A stretch of DNA of 64,000 nucleotides from Acanthacorydalis orientalis. Its lineage: Eukaryota > Arthropoda > Insecta > Megaloptera > Corydalidae. Below the pieces are notes generated by a model. That model did no database searches. It was not told where the DNA came from and saw only the letters and a program-made list of their open reading frames with translations. Both the position numbers and the translations under genes were made by a program. Position 1 is the first letter of the stretch. Each line of letters starts with the position of its first letter. Location of the stretch: assembly GCA_034766995.1 (NCBI GenBank), contig CM068320.1:5262501-5326500 (forward strand), given 5' to 3'. Of this stretch, positions 11,644 to 23,960 are shown piece after piece.

Positions 11644-13010
11644 TATGTGTGTTTCCAATATACAATAAAATCTTTCGTAATATTATAAAAGTCAAGTTAT
11701 AAATTTTCATAGATATTGTTGTTGCAAAGTCATGAAGTTAAATCATATAGCTTTTGTGGGAGTTAATATAATTAAAACATTTTATAGTTGATACTAACAC
11801 GACTTTCAGTGAAATAAAAATACGTCGTAAAATACCACCATTTTTGTGAGAATACACTTTACATAGATCTTTCATATCTAAAACAGAAAATTTCAGAGTT
11901 AAATGAAATTGATGGTATAATAAAAAAAAGAATAACTATTTTTATCAATTCTTTTAATGTTAATTTTATGAACATAAAATTTGCATTTGATAATATAAAT
12001 GCAAATTTTAATGACTTTAAATAAGAAGTTCAATATAATGCTGTAAGTAAATTTCTTTTATTATCATTAAGTAATAATACAGGCTATGATTATAATGCTT
12101 TCTTAAAATTAAGCAAATTATTATTTTAACAGGAATAAAATCATTTATATTATTTATAAATGATAAATAACTAAGCTTTATATATTTATTTTCTATTAAT
12201 ATAAATGTATTGGAATTTATATAAATTCATAAACTATACCTAATTATTAATATATGAATAATATTTTAAATGTATATATATATATATATTCCTTTAACAT
12301 TTTCTCCCTAAAAATTCTATTATTTTAGATATTTTAATGATATTATTATATATATAATTATGAATTTTATGAAATTATTGATACATTTATAGTCCTTTTT
12401 ATTTGGTAAATTAAAATTGACATATGAAAGATAAAATATTTTTTAAGTATTGTTTTTTTTAAAAAAATATCTATTAATATTTAATATATATTAAAATTTC
12501 TAATTTAATTGCAATTGTCGTTTTCTGGTCACTGCAGATGAATTGATTCGCCAGTAAATTTTAACCTCAATTATTTTAATTTTTTTTTATAAAAATATTC
12601 AGTATATACTGAAAATGTGTGCCATACAAAAAGTTTGTGTTGATTATAAAGAATTTCTGAAGAAAGTTTAATATTGTTTGTTAAATACATATTAGATATT
12701 TTTTAATTAGATTTTACGTCATACATAGACAAAGGTAATGATCTTCAATCATCTATAAAATTAATTAATTCTTGTATAATTCCGAGGTTATTGATCCTAC
12801 TCCCCGTACAAATTTACAAGTAGTGAGCACTAGAGTTCATTGGTGAAAAATTTTCAATATAACACAGATCACAGATTTTCTCGGAGTGTTGGAGTATTTG
12901 TTATGGCTTTTTATTTTTTGGTTTTTTGTAATTCAGCATGATTAAAATAATTACCTTATAATACTGAATATTAAAATATAAGTTAAGACAGGAAAAAAAT
13001 AAATATGTAT

Positions 13011-13016
<6 letters not shown>

Positions 13017-13092
<76 letters not shown>
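13017..13092. repeat. (TA)n microsatellite
   Basis: About 75 bases of TA, with two TG-containing interruptions near the middle. Confidence 0.9.
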
Positions 13093-13096
<4 letters not shown>

Positions 13097-13309
13097 CTTA
13101 TGACATTCAATATTATATTTAGTCGCCCGAACCGAATCAGCAAAATTTTTCAACTAAATTGGGAGATAATTTTTTTAAAAAAATGTTGAATTGTACAACT
13201 ACTATTATATTTATATGTACACTAAATTTTTTAACATAAGTTTCATACTTATTTCGAATTTTATAGAAAACAAAATTATTCGGTTTGATTATCGTATAAA
13301 ATAGTTATC

Positions 13310-13745
13310 TGTACATTGTTTTAGTAGGTTAGGCATACTTTTCACCAACCTAATTCGATCAGTCTTGTTTTACCTAGCATGATTTTGAATGTATATGCCA
13401 GCCATTCTAAAGACAATGAAATGTTCCAAAATAGAGTACTGGGATTCATTACGGACGCTGATACAAGAATTTGTAATACGATGAAAAAATAATTTGGCTA
13501 ATATAATCTAAACGTATCGATGTAGCAGAGGACTAAAGGACCCTCACTAGACTTGAGCACCAATCGTAGACGCTTATGTCTCGCGATACACAAAACACTG
13601 TCTTCACGTTTCGATGTTGTAAGGATTTTCTCAAAGTGGTGGAGCAATTGACCATGCCCCCGAGAGGGATACCTTTTGGTGAAAGTCCAGCAGAGCTCCA
13701 AGATGTCATCGAAGGCAACCTCTTATTTATCTCATAATATAATCT
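13310..13745 (+). pseudogene. Possible LINE reverse-transcriptase tail relic
   Basis: A less AT-rich block. One plus frame near 13395-13490 reads YASHSKDNEMFQNRVLGFIT, then ends at a stop at about 13490. The FQNRVLGFITDA string resembles the conserved FQNKVLR-IT-AP region downstream of the catalytic palm in Jockey-type LINE proteins. That is the only support. The rest of the block, including the two antisense minus frames (13498-13751), gives nothing recognisable. It could be an unrelated old repeat. Confidence 0.3.
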
Positions 13746-14668
13746 ATCCAATCTATTTATAAATAACTATTAAGAGGACGTAACCTTTTGTTGTGCCTGT
13801 AATTCTTCAATCTACGTCTTTCATCATTGTTATTCATCTTTAGTTGCAGTTGGACTCTATCAGTTACATTGATTTGGACCATTGCTCATGAGTCTTGTGC
13901 CCATCAGTCAGTCAGAAAAGAATTACCAGCAACATCTGATACATTTAGAAAGTCAGTCGGCCACAAATTGCATCTGACACTCGTTTTAAATATACTCAAA
14001 TAGCAAAGTTAGTCACGATGTCACACTGATTGACACTCCTGTGACACCACTGATTGAAAATCCTGTACGCATACGTATTTTTTTAATTCTCTTTATTTTC
14101 TGCCATGTTCTTGTCTGTTTTTTGGCAACAAATTTGATTTGTTGTTTTCTGTATCTAAGACTCTTCGACACAGACAGTGAGCGGCTAGTTACACAAATCC
14201 TCGTATGAAAATAATTTAAGATCATTTATCGTACTCAGTGTACAGTTGGCCTAAATCCACTGTCCAATTTGTGTTTTTAATGACTGGTTTTAATTATGTT
14301 ATTTTTAGGCATATATTTTAAACTTATCTTGGTATTTTATTTTTTGTTGTTAATGTTTGGTTTAGAAATTAATAAAGAAACTGACTGAAAACGATGCAAG
14401 TTGAATCATAGAAACTACTGACTAAAGACTGACCTCAAAAAATCAAACAAAATCACCATCAATAATGGGTACAATAAAAAACAAAACAACGATCTTAATT
14501 AACAAATTCCATCTACTAATACTAATAAGAAACATGTATTAAATGTAAATTATGTAAATACACAATTATAAGTAGATCAATATAGAATCAATATTATTTA
14601 AAAAATTGATGTATTTTCAAATAAAACTTTAAATTCATTTGTAAAAATTATAAATCTACTGAAATGTG

Positions 14669-14764
14669 ATATATATATATATACCAATATATACAAACAT
14701 ATATTTACACACACTTATATATATATATATATATACATACACATATATACAAATATGTATTTAT

Positions 14765-14803
<39 letters not shown>

Positions 14804-14826
14804 TATGTGTGTGTGTGTGTGTATAT
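14669..14826. repeat. (CA)n-(TA)n-(TG)n microsatellite cluster
   Basis: CA-rich units precede TA tracts and a TG tract follows. The block is close to self-complementary, so it could fold into a large hairpin. Confidence 0.85.
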
Positions 14827-15533
14827 AGTATAGTTGAATTCGATGAAGAATTCAAATAAAACAAGTATTCTGATGAATATTAAATTGGTGATAATTTATT
14901 ACTACTGATTAATGAGTGAAAATTATTATTATCTGTATAAAATAAGTATATATGACAGCGCAGAAAGGTATCAAGTATTATGTAAAATAAATTTAATGTT
15001 CCTTTATGATATTCTAGAAAGCCCTTTCGTTAGATATAAACAATAATACATTTTTTTAAAGGGCAAAAATTAAAATATATAATGAATAATTATACTTTTT
15101 AGTTAGTCATATTCGTTGGATAAATAAGTCATTATATTATTCTCTAAAGGTATCGCTACAATTGAATTCCTTAATTGAAGAAAACTATATTCACGTCAAA
15201 ACATAACATCTATGTACAAAAATGAAATGCATTAATTAAGAAATCATAAGAGTAGATACATTTAGTTTACTGCATATGATATTTAAAAATATCTATTCTA
15301 AATAAAAATATAAATCTGATTGAAAATACTGAAATATTTATGAATATCACAACTTAAAAATTAAATTTGTCTCAAAGTAAACATATGAAATTAATTTATC
15401 TCCAAATTAATTTGATTTACAATATAGATAACAGCACCCAAATTAATTCAGCTTACTTAAACTCTACTATATGTCTCATGTATACAGTTTATACTTCTCT
15501 CCTTTATGATTTCTCTGTCTTTCTCTCGCCATC

Positions 15534-15534
<1 letters not shown>

Positions 15535-15563
<29 letters not shown>
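15535..15563. repeat. (TA)n microsatellite
   Basis: Short pure TA tract; the Tyr-Ile stretch in the overlapping frame comes from it. Confidence 0.9.
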
Positions 15564-15568
<5 letters not shown>

Positions 15569-16167
15569 ACACGTCTGAATTGAAAAGGATTTACTTAGTG
15601 TTTAACATATCATTTAAATAGAGTGGTTAGAATATCATTTTATTAATGGATGATTTATGATCTTGAATCAATGCATTCAAGTCATGCCATCATATGTGAT
15701 GTAATGATAAATACTTAATATTATTCTTTCATTATTTTTAAAAGATTGATTTTTTAACAAAGAAGCAAATACTGACTGTTGAATAATAAAAAATAATAGA
15801 GAAACATTTTAAAGTAATGAGAATTTGTAAAATTGTTTTGTTCCATGAACGTTTATATTATATATTGCATATAATATCAATTTATCAATCATACTTTTAA
15901 ATAATAATATTAACAATTGTATTAAAAATAAATTTATACGGATATGAAAGTAGAATTGTGGATAATCGAATATTAAAAATTTTGAATGAAATATAGCATG
16001 ATGAAAGAAATTGGAAATCTATAGTAACATCCTTATCTAAGCTCGTGTTCAAGTCTGATATAAAATAATAATGAAGAAAGGAGGCAAGAAGACTTAGAGA
16101 TTGAGAGCTGCTCATTGAATAGAGTAATAGTAAGACGTTAGTAAATGTCTTAAATCCCAATTTGAAC

Positions 16168-16171
16168 ATAT

Positions 16172-16235
<64 letters not shown>

Positions 16236-16277
16236 TGCTTCTGTTTAATAGAGAACTTTATTATACATAGGTTTTTG

Positions 16278-16310
<33 letters not shown>
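16168..16310. repeat. (CA)n(TA)n tract and a second TA tract
   Basis: A CA tract leads into TA (16168-16234), and a separate TA tract lies at 16279-16310. Confidence 0.9.
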
Positions 16311-16313
<3 letters not shown>

Positions 16314-16898
16314 ATTCTTTTCTTAAGAGTATTATGCTTTAATAAAATAAATTACTGCAATTATTAGATTTGAATTCAGATAATTTCAAATTGAACTCAA
16401 TTTTAATGGAAACTGAATATAATTATACATTAATAACAAAGTATTCTTTTTCCTTGAACATTTAAAGGCTATAAGAATATACAGTTCTTGAACTCAATAA
16501 GGTAATATTCTATCTAGAATTCACGCGATACTATCTAAAGCTGTAAAACAGCATGAAATTGTAGATAATAACAGATGATGTATCATAAAATATAACAAAG
16601 TTCAGCAGGAAATCAATAACGAGATTTCATAAAATACCAAATAACACATTGTGTGAAAAATTATCCAAAGAATAGATCAATTTTATGTGAGTTGTACGGC
16701 GATATTATACGAATATTATTAAGTAAATTGTAGTACCATTTTAAAAAAAATAAATAAATAATTTTCTATGATATTTCATTATATTCATATTGTTAATATT
16801 TTGATATATTATCGTTAAATATATATGAAAAAATTAGTTAAATATTGGGTACTTTAGAATAAACATGATTGTTTGTGACGGCCATCTTTTATTTTATT

Positions 16899-17457
16899 AT
16901 GTTTGTAGGAAAATAAATACGGTTTTTGTTTTCTGAATTCTAACCTTATTTTTGTTAATGAAAGTGTTATTCCATCGTGTTCATGTTAATATCATTTCAA
17001 AATGCATTTTACGGTCCGTATTTTGGTAAAATCGACTTTGGTTTTATTATTAATTTTGCTGAAAATTGGGATATTGAATTAAAGATGGAAAAGAAGAAAG
17101 TAACAGCATTTTTTATGAGTTCAAAACGAGTGGTAAAACAATATAAACTGCTCGTAAACCAAACGATGCTTTTGGTGTGGGACCTGTTCAAGAAAGTATG
17201 GTGTAATGGTAGTTCCAAAAATGTCATCCTGAGGACGACAGCTTTGAAGATGAAGAAGGTTGCAGGCGTTCTTCTTCACTCCATGATGATCAACTGAAAT
17301 CGTTAATAGAATCAGAACTACGCACAACAATTCAAGAGCTTGCAAAAAAGTTAGGCGTTAGTCATCCAACAGTTTTGGACCACTTAAAACAGCAGACTGA
17401 GAAAAATGTTTATGAATTTGAAGGTCTTAAACCACAATTATTTTTTTACCGACCTAA
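16899..17457 (+). mobile_element. Short mariner deletion derivative, copy 1
   Basis: A 559-base non-autonomous mariner. The left end is near 16899 (gtaggaaaataaatacggtt). The right end, read inward as the reverse complement from 17457, is ttaggtcggtaaaaaaataa and continues ttgtggttt, an inverted partner of the left end. Inside is only the first third of a transposase, then a jump to the 3' end. Copy 2 at 58634-59193 has the same length, ends and internal jump, so both descend from one already-deleted element. Confidence 0.85.
17085..17420 (+). pseudogene. Mariner transposase N-terminal relic (cecropia-like)
   Basis: DNA-binding part of a mariner transposase. It starts MEKKKVTAFFM at the ATG 17085 and runs in frame to a stop at 17295-17297. 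After a frameshift near 17220, a neighbouring frame carries the recognisable remainder: SSSLHDDQLKSLIESELRT and then LAKKLGVSHPTVLDHLKQ, the second helix-turn-helix. The catalytic domain is absent because the element is internally deleted: soon after DHLKQ the sequence reads into the 3' inverted repeat. Comparison with the cecropia lineage (Hsmar1-like wording) is from memory. It is inactive, but its ends could in principle have been mobilised by a full-length relative. Confidence 0.8.
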
Positions 17458-18627
17458 TGTAAAAAGAATGAATTGTGCAGTTAATTGAAACTCGAGTTTA
17501 ATTTCTGGTTTAATTTAATAGTTGTATAAAATAATTTAATAAATATTTTATTAGTTTTATGTGAAAAAATACTTATTTTCGACTTTAAAAAGGTTTTGAA
17601 ATACGGTTTATGGTTTTTATGATTTATTTATTATGATTTGTTCAATTAAATCAAATTTCTACTATTGTATTTTTAATAAGAAATCTTTTTCTTGATAAAT
17701 TAACAAAAAAGATTTTAATTAGGTCATTTTGAGTGAAAAACATAAATAAAAACGAGTATACTCAATAAATAATTAATTTTTCGAAATATGTTTATAATTA
17801 CATAAAATAAATCAGATAATTGAGTTTTATATCCAAATAATACATGTTCTGAATTATATTTCAAAAAATCCATGAACAACAAAACGTACTTAAATATTAT
17901 ATTTTTCTGAAATGTATTTCAAATAAAATAACTATCTAAAGAGACATTTAAACAAGAATTTTCAAGGGACAATTACTGATGATTAATGTATTTTAGGTTA
18001 ATTTTATTTTTAGGTATTTTCTTTCGCTTAAAATATAAATATTTTCTTTCTTGTATACACTTTTTAAATATTGTTTATATTTTACATAAATGATTATAAT
18101 TAAAAATATTATAAAAATATAAATTATTGAAAGAATGCTTATAACTTTATTAAATGATTTTTTTAGAGGAAGATATTTTATAAACCTATTTTCTGACAAA
18201 TTAATTGTCATTGTCAATAAACTTTTTGATATTTGCAAATAAAATCTGTTCAGAACAGATTTGTCAATAAGAATTTTCAACAGCAGCATGTCATATTGAT
18301 TTTCTGGGACAACTCAACAGTACTTCCTGTACTGCCACTATGGAAATTTCTGCACGACAATTTAGAGAATGTTCATTGCATCCTTTGACATTATTTTGTG
18401 TCGAGCAATTACGGACAAATTTATTATGAATTCTTTAAATTGTCAGTCTAGATGGCAGTTCTTTGTTAAAATATTCATGAAACTTCCTCCGGACAAATGT
18501 CAACGTTCAAAAAAAACGTCTATCAATTATATATCTCATTGCTATTCTTTTGAAAACGGACTGTTTTGTTAGCATTTACAAGTGAAAAATAAAGACATGT
18601 TATTTTTTTAGGAAAATATTTTTTTCA

Positions 18628-18629
<2 letters not shown>

Positions 18630-18656
<27 letters not shown>
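18630..18656. repeat. (TA)n microsatellite
   Basis: Short pure TA tract. Confidence 0.85.
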
Positions 18657-18658
<2 letters not shown>

Positions 18659-19060
18659 TATAAATTTATCATTAATAACGTCAATACTTTTAAATCCATA
18701 TTAATAAATTTTCGTGTTTTTCTGCTGAAGAGGTTCTAATAAATCAATGTTATTTAGGGGTTGGTTGCTCTGGCGCTCTTCTTCCTTTTGAATCACTTGA
18801 ATTTCTATTTTCCACATCTAGTTTTGTCATGTGTCTCATTTTAAGGTAGATTTTAAATAAATGACCTTATCGTATTTAATTTTGTTTACATATCTTTTAG
18901 TTGAGCGGTAGTTAATAGTTTTAAAGTGTAAAGTATCGTGTCGCAATTTGTATTTATTTATTTATTAAAAAATGTATTAAACAAAAAGAGAAATACAAAT
19001 AGTAATGAACAGATTTAAGCTTTAAATTTATAAACCATACTTCAACTAAAAACTATTTAT

Positions 19061-19062
19061 AA

Positions 19063-19158
<96 letters not shown>
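19061..19158. repeat. Compound (TA)n(GA)m microsatellite
   Basis: About 65 bases of TA joined without a spacer to about 30 bases of GA. Confidence 0.95.
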
Positions 19159-19161
<3 letters not shown>

Positions 19162-19711
19162 AACCTAGAATAGAGTTGAAATATGTTTGCAATATGTTGT
19201 AAAATAAGTCAAGGTATTAAATGTATAAAAACAAAAAATATATTTAATTGAAAAGTTTCCGTCGGAATTAAGGAAAGTACATTTTAGTGCGATATTTTGT
19301 TAAGAATCAAAATAATTTAAACATCAATAATTTATAAATGACGTTAAGAATAAAATATTTTTATTATAAATATATTGTCTACTTATAAAACATAAAAACC
19401 AATTGATGCATCTAAGTACAATATGTCAAATATTCTATATTTTGATTTTTTGGCTCTCTTAAAAAATATACAATTTAATACTTATTTTTAATATATTTCA
19501 AAAATTTAGTTTTGTAATTTTATATACTAATATATATATATATATATTCTTTTTTATTTTATCTTTTAAGATAAATTATTAAAAATAAAACAGTAAATCG
19601 CTCTTATGAATTTTATATAATTCCTAAATTATTGTTAGTCAATTCAATTTTCTACAAACAAATCAATATTTTACTGATTTAGCAAATAATTGAAATCAAA
19701 TCTCCAATGCT

Positions 19712-19715
<4 letters not shown>

Positions 19716-19764
<49 letters not shown>
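19716..19764. repeat. (TA)n microsatellite
   Basis: Near-pure TA tract. A shorter tract lies at 19527-19549. Confidence 0.9.
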
Positions 19765-19767
<3 letters not shown>

Positions 19768-19944
19768 AAAGAATATATCTAATGCGGATTCAATTTATGA
19801 TTAAAGGAATTGGAAAGTCTAAAATAACATGTTTATTGTTCATTCAACAGTAAAGCAGTCCTGAAATCGATGGAAACATTCGAATAAAATACGTTTTAAA
19901 GATGAAATATCCATGGAGTATACAAGCTTTATAAAAGTTTGTGT

Positions 19945-19946
<2 letters not shown>

Positions 19947-20004
<58 letters not shown>

Positions 20005-20171
20005 TTATATAAAAGAATTATTGACTTCGTGTTTATGTATTTTGTTTAACAGGGGTTATTTATTTTGTTAAATTAGTTAAAAAAACGGCTACTTCAACAA
20101 TGTTTTAACTACTTTAAATTTTAAACATAAGTACCCCTTTCAGAATTTCTTAAGCTCTCTTTAAATTATAT

Positions 20172-20238
<67 letters not shown>

Positions 20239-20340
20239 ATATATATATGAGATAGTAGACATTGCCCTTTTATTATTATTTGAATACAATGAATAGAAAA
20301 TAAATTTAGGTACGTACACAAATTATTTGTTTAGACATAT

Positions 20341-20415
<75 letters not shown>
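19947..20415. repeat. Three long (TA)n microsatellites
   Basis: Tracts at about 19947-20001, 20175-20247 and 20335-20415. The latter two are followed by gagat- and gagaga-like bases, i.e. rudimentary TA-GA compounds. Confidence 0.9.
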
Positions 20416-20417
<2 letters not shown>

Positions 20418-21429
20418 GAGAGAGAAATTATATTATAATTCATGTATAGCAACTAAATATAACGAACAATTTAGTTTTAACAGTGAATTAAAAAGTAAAT
20501 TTTGTTGAAAATAAAAGAAATCTTAAGAATTATTCTTCATTCTACCAAATCATGACACTTAAATACTTAGTATACGAGGATATCCAGGATATAAAATAGA
20601 AATTGTCATTATTTGATTTTTTTAATATATCTAAATAAATACAACGATGGTTTTACCTTATAGTATTTTTGTATGATCTATCTTAAATTGTATTGAATAT
20701 GAGTGACATTACGCTCCATAATATAAAAGAAACTGTTTTGAAATTGTTTAAACTTCAAATAAGTAACAGTATGCTAATAACTTAAACAGTGTTGCAATTA
20801 AAAACGATTAAAATTATGAAATTTCCTAGATAAAAAGTTCAATGCGGTAAAATTTACTAATCTTTCACATGTAACAATATCGTCTTATGAAAAATTTCTA
20901 TACAAAAAATTCGCATCAAATAAAGTAACAGAGACGACTGGATTCAATTAGTAGCCAAAAAATCTAGAAAAGAAAGTGAATAATACCGATTACATTGACT
21001 TATAGTTTTAGTGTACATATGATACAACTTTACAACTCAAAGAAAGAGCATTTTCAACTTGAAGTAGTAATTTCAAGCTCAATATATTTTATTTTTAAAT
21101 TCTAAAGATGTACTAATGAAACTTATTTATTTTCCGGTCTAATTTATTCTGGAAATCTTACACTTTATGTCCGAATTCATTTCTTAAGTCATTTTTTGTA
21201 GTGTGGTACTGATGACCTAACAGGAAAGATGGCTTAAGAAGCAAAACTGATCGTAACAGTATGATTATAGCAACTTACTAAAATTCAATTGTCCAAGACA
21301 ATTAGTTATTTTTTTGTGACTGTATTTTCTTAATAGAGTAAATAGAAAATATTAAACATCAAGATAATTGCGTGGAGTATCCGCTTGTTATGAAAGAAAC
21401 TAATGAGTCTAAAAATCTATGTTCAGTAT

Positions 21430-21431
<2 letters not shown>

Positions 21432-21466
<35 letters not shown>

Positions 21467-21490
21467 GTATTATATATATATATATATATG

Positions 21491-21571
<81 letters not shown>
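21432..21571. repeat. Long interrupted (TA)n microsatellite
   Basis: About 140 bases of TA with a few TGTATT interruptions. All three plus frames are open through it and encode Tyr-Ile repeats, a clear repeat artefact. Confidence 0.95.
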
Positions 21572-21577
<6 letters not shown>

Positions 21578-22224
21578 ACATTTATACATATAGAAAAATG
21601 CTATTTTTTGAAAAATAAATTGTTTTAAAAACACTGGTTTTTTAATTATATATTTTTATACAATTTGTATATAAATGTTATAACAAAGTAATATAATATT
21701 TCTAATGAAATATAATATTTTATATCAAATAAGGATAATTAATTTATTTTCATTTTGAAATAATCAACAAAGATTTAAAAATGTAATTATTGGAACCATG
21801 TGAATGTGTACTGTTGATAAATTGCGGACGTATGTATGAACTAAACTAATTCATAAACATGAAAAGTATTTTATTGAATATCCAGCATCTACACAATCGA
21901 ACATACCGACAGTGACTGTCTCACTAACAAAAGATGTCGGCATAACAATTATATTTTAATTGTTGTCATGATAAAATAATCAATGCTAGCAACTAACTAA
22001 CAATCACAGGAGACAGTGTTAATAACTGTTAAGATATACAGTTAACATTTAAATGTTTTACTACAACATGTACAAATACTTTAAATTTAGTACTGATATT
22101 ATTGAAAATTAATAAATATTAAAATTTAGTTAATATAAATTTAAGATTAATTTTTTTTTCATTGTATATTCAATAAATTATTTTACACATTTTGATAACT
22201 AATTTATTTTCTTATTTATTTCAG

Positions 22225-22339
22225 GTAAGCTGAAAATAGTCTGATTAAAAAGAACAAGAAGCAAGTGAAACAAAAATTGCTCAAATTACAAATTAAGGAA
22301 AATAACTTTTTCTACACGTTTGATCAACTGACAACTTCG
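22225..22339 (+). other. Exon-like segment with consensus splice signals
   Basis: A pyrimidine-rich tract and ttatttatttcag end at 22224. The 115 bases that follow are somewhat richer in G and C than their flanks and end at ttcgt, immediately followed by the 5' splice consensus gtaagt (22340-22345). All three plus frames hit a stop within about 20 bases of the start, so it would be a non-coding or UTR exon. An AT-rich genome yields such pairs by chance, so this is weak. Confidence 0.2.
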
Positions 22340-22378
22340 TGTAAGTAACATTTATATATTAGAAACAACTACCAATAT

Positions 22379-22431
22379 TTTATATATATATATATATGTG
22401 TATATATACATAAATATATATCTATATATAC

Positions 22432-22507
<76 letters not shown>
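22379..22507. repeat. Long (TA)n microsatellite
   Basis: Interrupted TA to 22435, then about 70 bases of pure TA. Confidence 0.95.
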
Positions 22508-22510
<3 letters not shown>

Positions 22511-22693
22511 CAGTTCTACTTATAGTAATATAATGAACGTTTTACCTAGTACCACATGGTGATTTGTGTAAATAAGTGTATGTATTGAATTAGGTTCAAG
22601 TTAGTCTGCAATATGTATTCACTAAATATTAATTTATTAATTATTGTCAGAGCCAAATACCCACACAATAATACGTACAAGTAATTACATTTA

Positions 22694-22696
<3 letters not shown>

Positions 22697-22751
<55 letters not shown>

Positions 22752-23051
22752 AATATAAGTATTAAATTGATCACTAAGTGATTGTGCAGTAATAGATATT
22801 TATTTTTATTGAAATCAATTTATATTTAATCATTTTAATTTCAATTAAAAATTAATTTTGATCGTATAGAAAATAATAAAGAATTTTGTGGATGCCGTTT
22901 TAATATTTTAATATTCGATGATTGAAAATACAACTTAAAGAATGACGATATTTTATTTGAAATGAATAGGCTCATTTCAGTATAATTGACAACAATTACT
23001 TGTACATGTATAATTATTACTCATACAGTCAGCTTGTAGTTATTTACTTGT

Positions 23052-23099
<48 letters not shown>
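22697..23099. repeat. Two (TA)n microsatellites
   Basis: Tracts at about 22697-22749 and 23054-23099, separated by unremarkable AT-rich sequence. Confidence 0.9.
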
Positions 23100-23101
<2 letters not shown>

Positions 23102-23759
23102 AGACTGTAATTGGTGAGTATTCCATACGTGTCATATTATTTTAAGAATTTGAGATTTTTAAACACAATATACAAATATTATTTAATATAAGTAACATTT
23201 GAATTTAATAGTGCTATATGCTAAGAAAAGATAACTTATTCTAATTTATCTGAAGTTTCTCTCAGTGCTTTCCTTTATTTATTTTTATTTATATTTGTTA
23301 TGTGTACAAATTAATTCGGTGCGTTTTTTTTTTATTGAAAATTAATGTCTATTTACGGAAAAACGGAATATTAACTAACCAATGAAATATTAATTAACCA
23401 ATTATTTATAATCTTTAGTTTAAAATTAATTGAAAGGTGTGTTTTTTTTCGTGATTTTTCCTATTTTTAATTGTCTGGTGAAAATACTATAGCTCACGTA
23501 GACGTTTCTTTCTTCTAGGATCGGTTTCCACTTTCACATTTCTGCTTCTACTTACCGATTTCTTCAAGTAAATTTTAAGATGTATTTTGATTGTAAACTT
23601 TCTACCTAAATATTCTGAAAATTAATTTCCACAAATTAATCTTCGTGTACCTCCAAAACTAAATTTCTTTTTCTGTTAAAAAATATTAAATACTGTATTA
23701 TTTATAATTGTAGATATTTGTTGAAACGGGATTAAATGAAAATATTATTATCTTGAGAA

Positions 23760-23960
23760 CATTAAAGTACAGAAAAAGTATACGTTTCTCTACTTTAGTG
23801 GTTACACGATAATAGTATCCTCATTGAAATCCATATTAATAATAATTAAAAATTAATATCAATTATTTTGTATTTTTGTGCACGATATGTTATATAGTTT
23901 ATGAGGCGAGAGAAAAAATTATTTGTGAAAGTAAATTTACCCCTAAGGGTAAATCTATAT
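23760..23960 (+). repeat. Dispersed repeat C, copy 1
   Basis: Resembles 52060-52340 and 56500-56760. Shared words in order: agtatcctca (others accatcatcctca, accatcattctca), cattgaaat, and gaggcgagagaaaaaattat followed by ttgtgaaagtaaa (others gagggggaaaaatcatttgc and attgaaaaatttatttgtg). Identity is patchy, so it is an old repeat without a coding frame. Confidence 0.45.

Larger units (their letters stand above)
10350..13310. other. AT-rich intergenic DNA
   Basis: No gene was recognised. It holds TA tracts at about 10627-10662, 11550-11564 and 11601-11638, a compound tract at 10867-10948, and a short less AT-rich patch at 12785-12900 that I cannot identify. Confidence 0.5.
13746..16898. other. 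AT-rich intergenic DNA
   Basis: The part from 13760 to 14240 is less AT-rich but matches nothing I know; the minus frame at 14013-14225 is basic and low in complexity. The frames at 15367-15621 and 15897-16235 run into TA tracts and are not credible genes. Confidence 0.45.
17458..22223. other. AT-rich intergenic DNA with dense TA tracts
   Basis: No credible gene. The frames at 17993-18289 and 18369-18572 are AT-rich and unrecognised. The block at 18300-18590 is slightly GC-richer without a match. TA tracts are listed separately. Confidence 0.5.

Noticed and set aside
13498..13751. Two overlapping minus frames with plausible composition
   Set aside because: They overlap each other in different frames and match nothing; the weak LINE-like signal is on the plus strand.
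14013..14225. 70-residue basic minus frame
   Set aside because: Lys/Arg-rich translation of AT-rich DNA with no domain and no splice context.
17009..17345. Minus-strand frames over 17009-17345
   Set aside because: Antisense of the sister mariner copy; the plus strand carries the recognisable HTH.
18300..18590. Possible mariner C-terminus (FMKLPPDKCQ resembling KLPERWQ)
   Set aside because: Only a few residues agree and no other mariner motif or inverted repeat is nearby.
21372..21628. Three overlapping plus open frames encoding Tyr-Ile repeats, with similar frames at 7378-7587, 30303-30581, 50093-50405 and 53564-53776
   Set aside because: A TA repeat has no stop in any frame and translates to alternating Tyr-Ile. 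These are microsatellite artefacts, not proteins.
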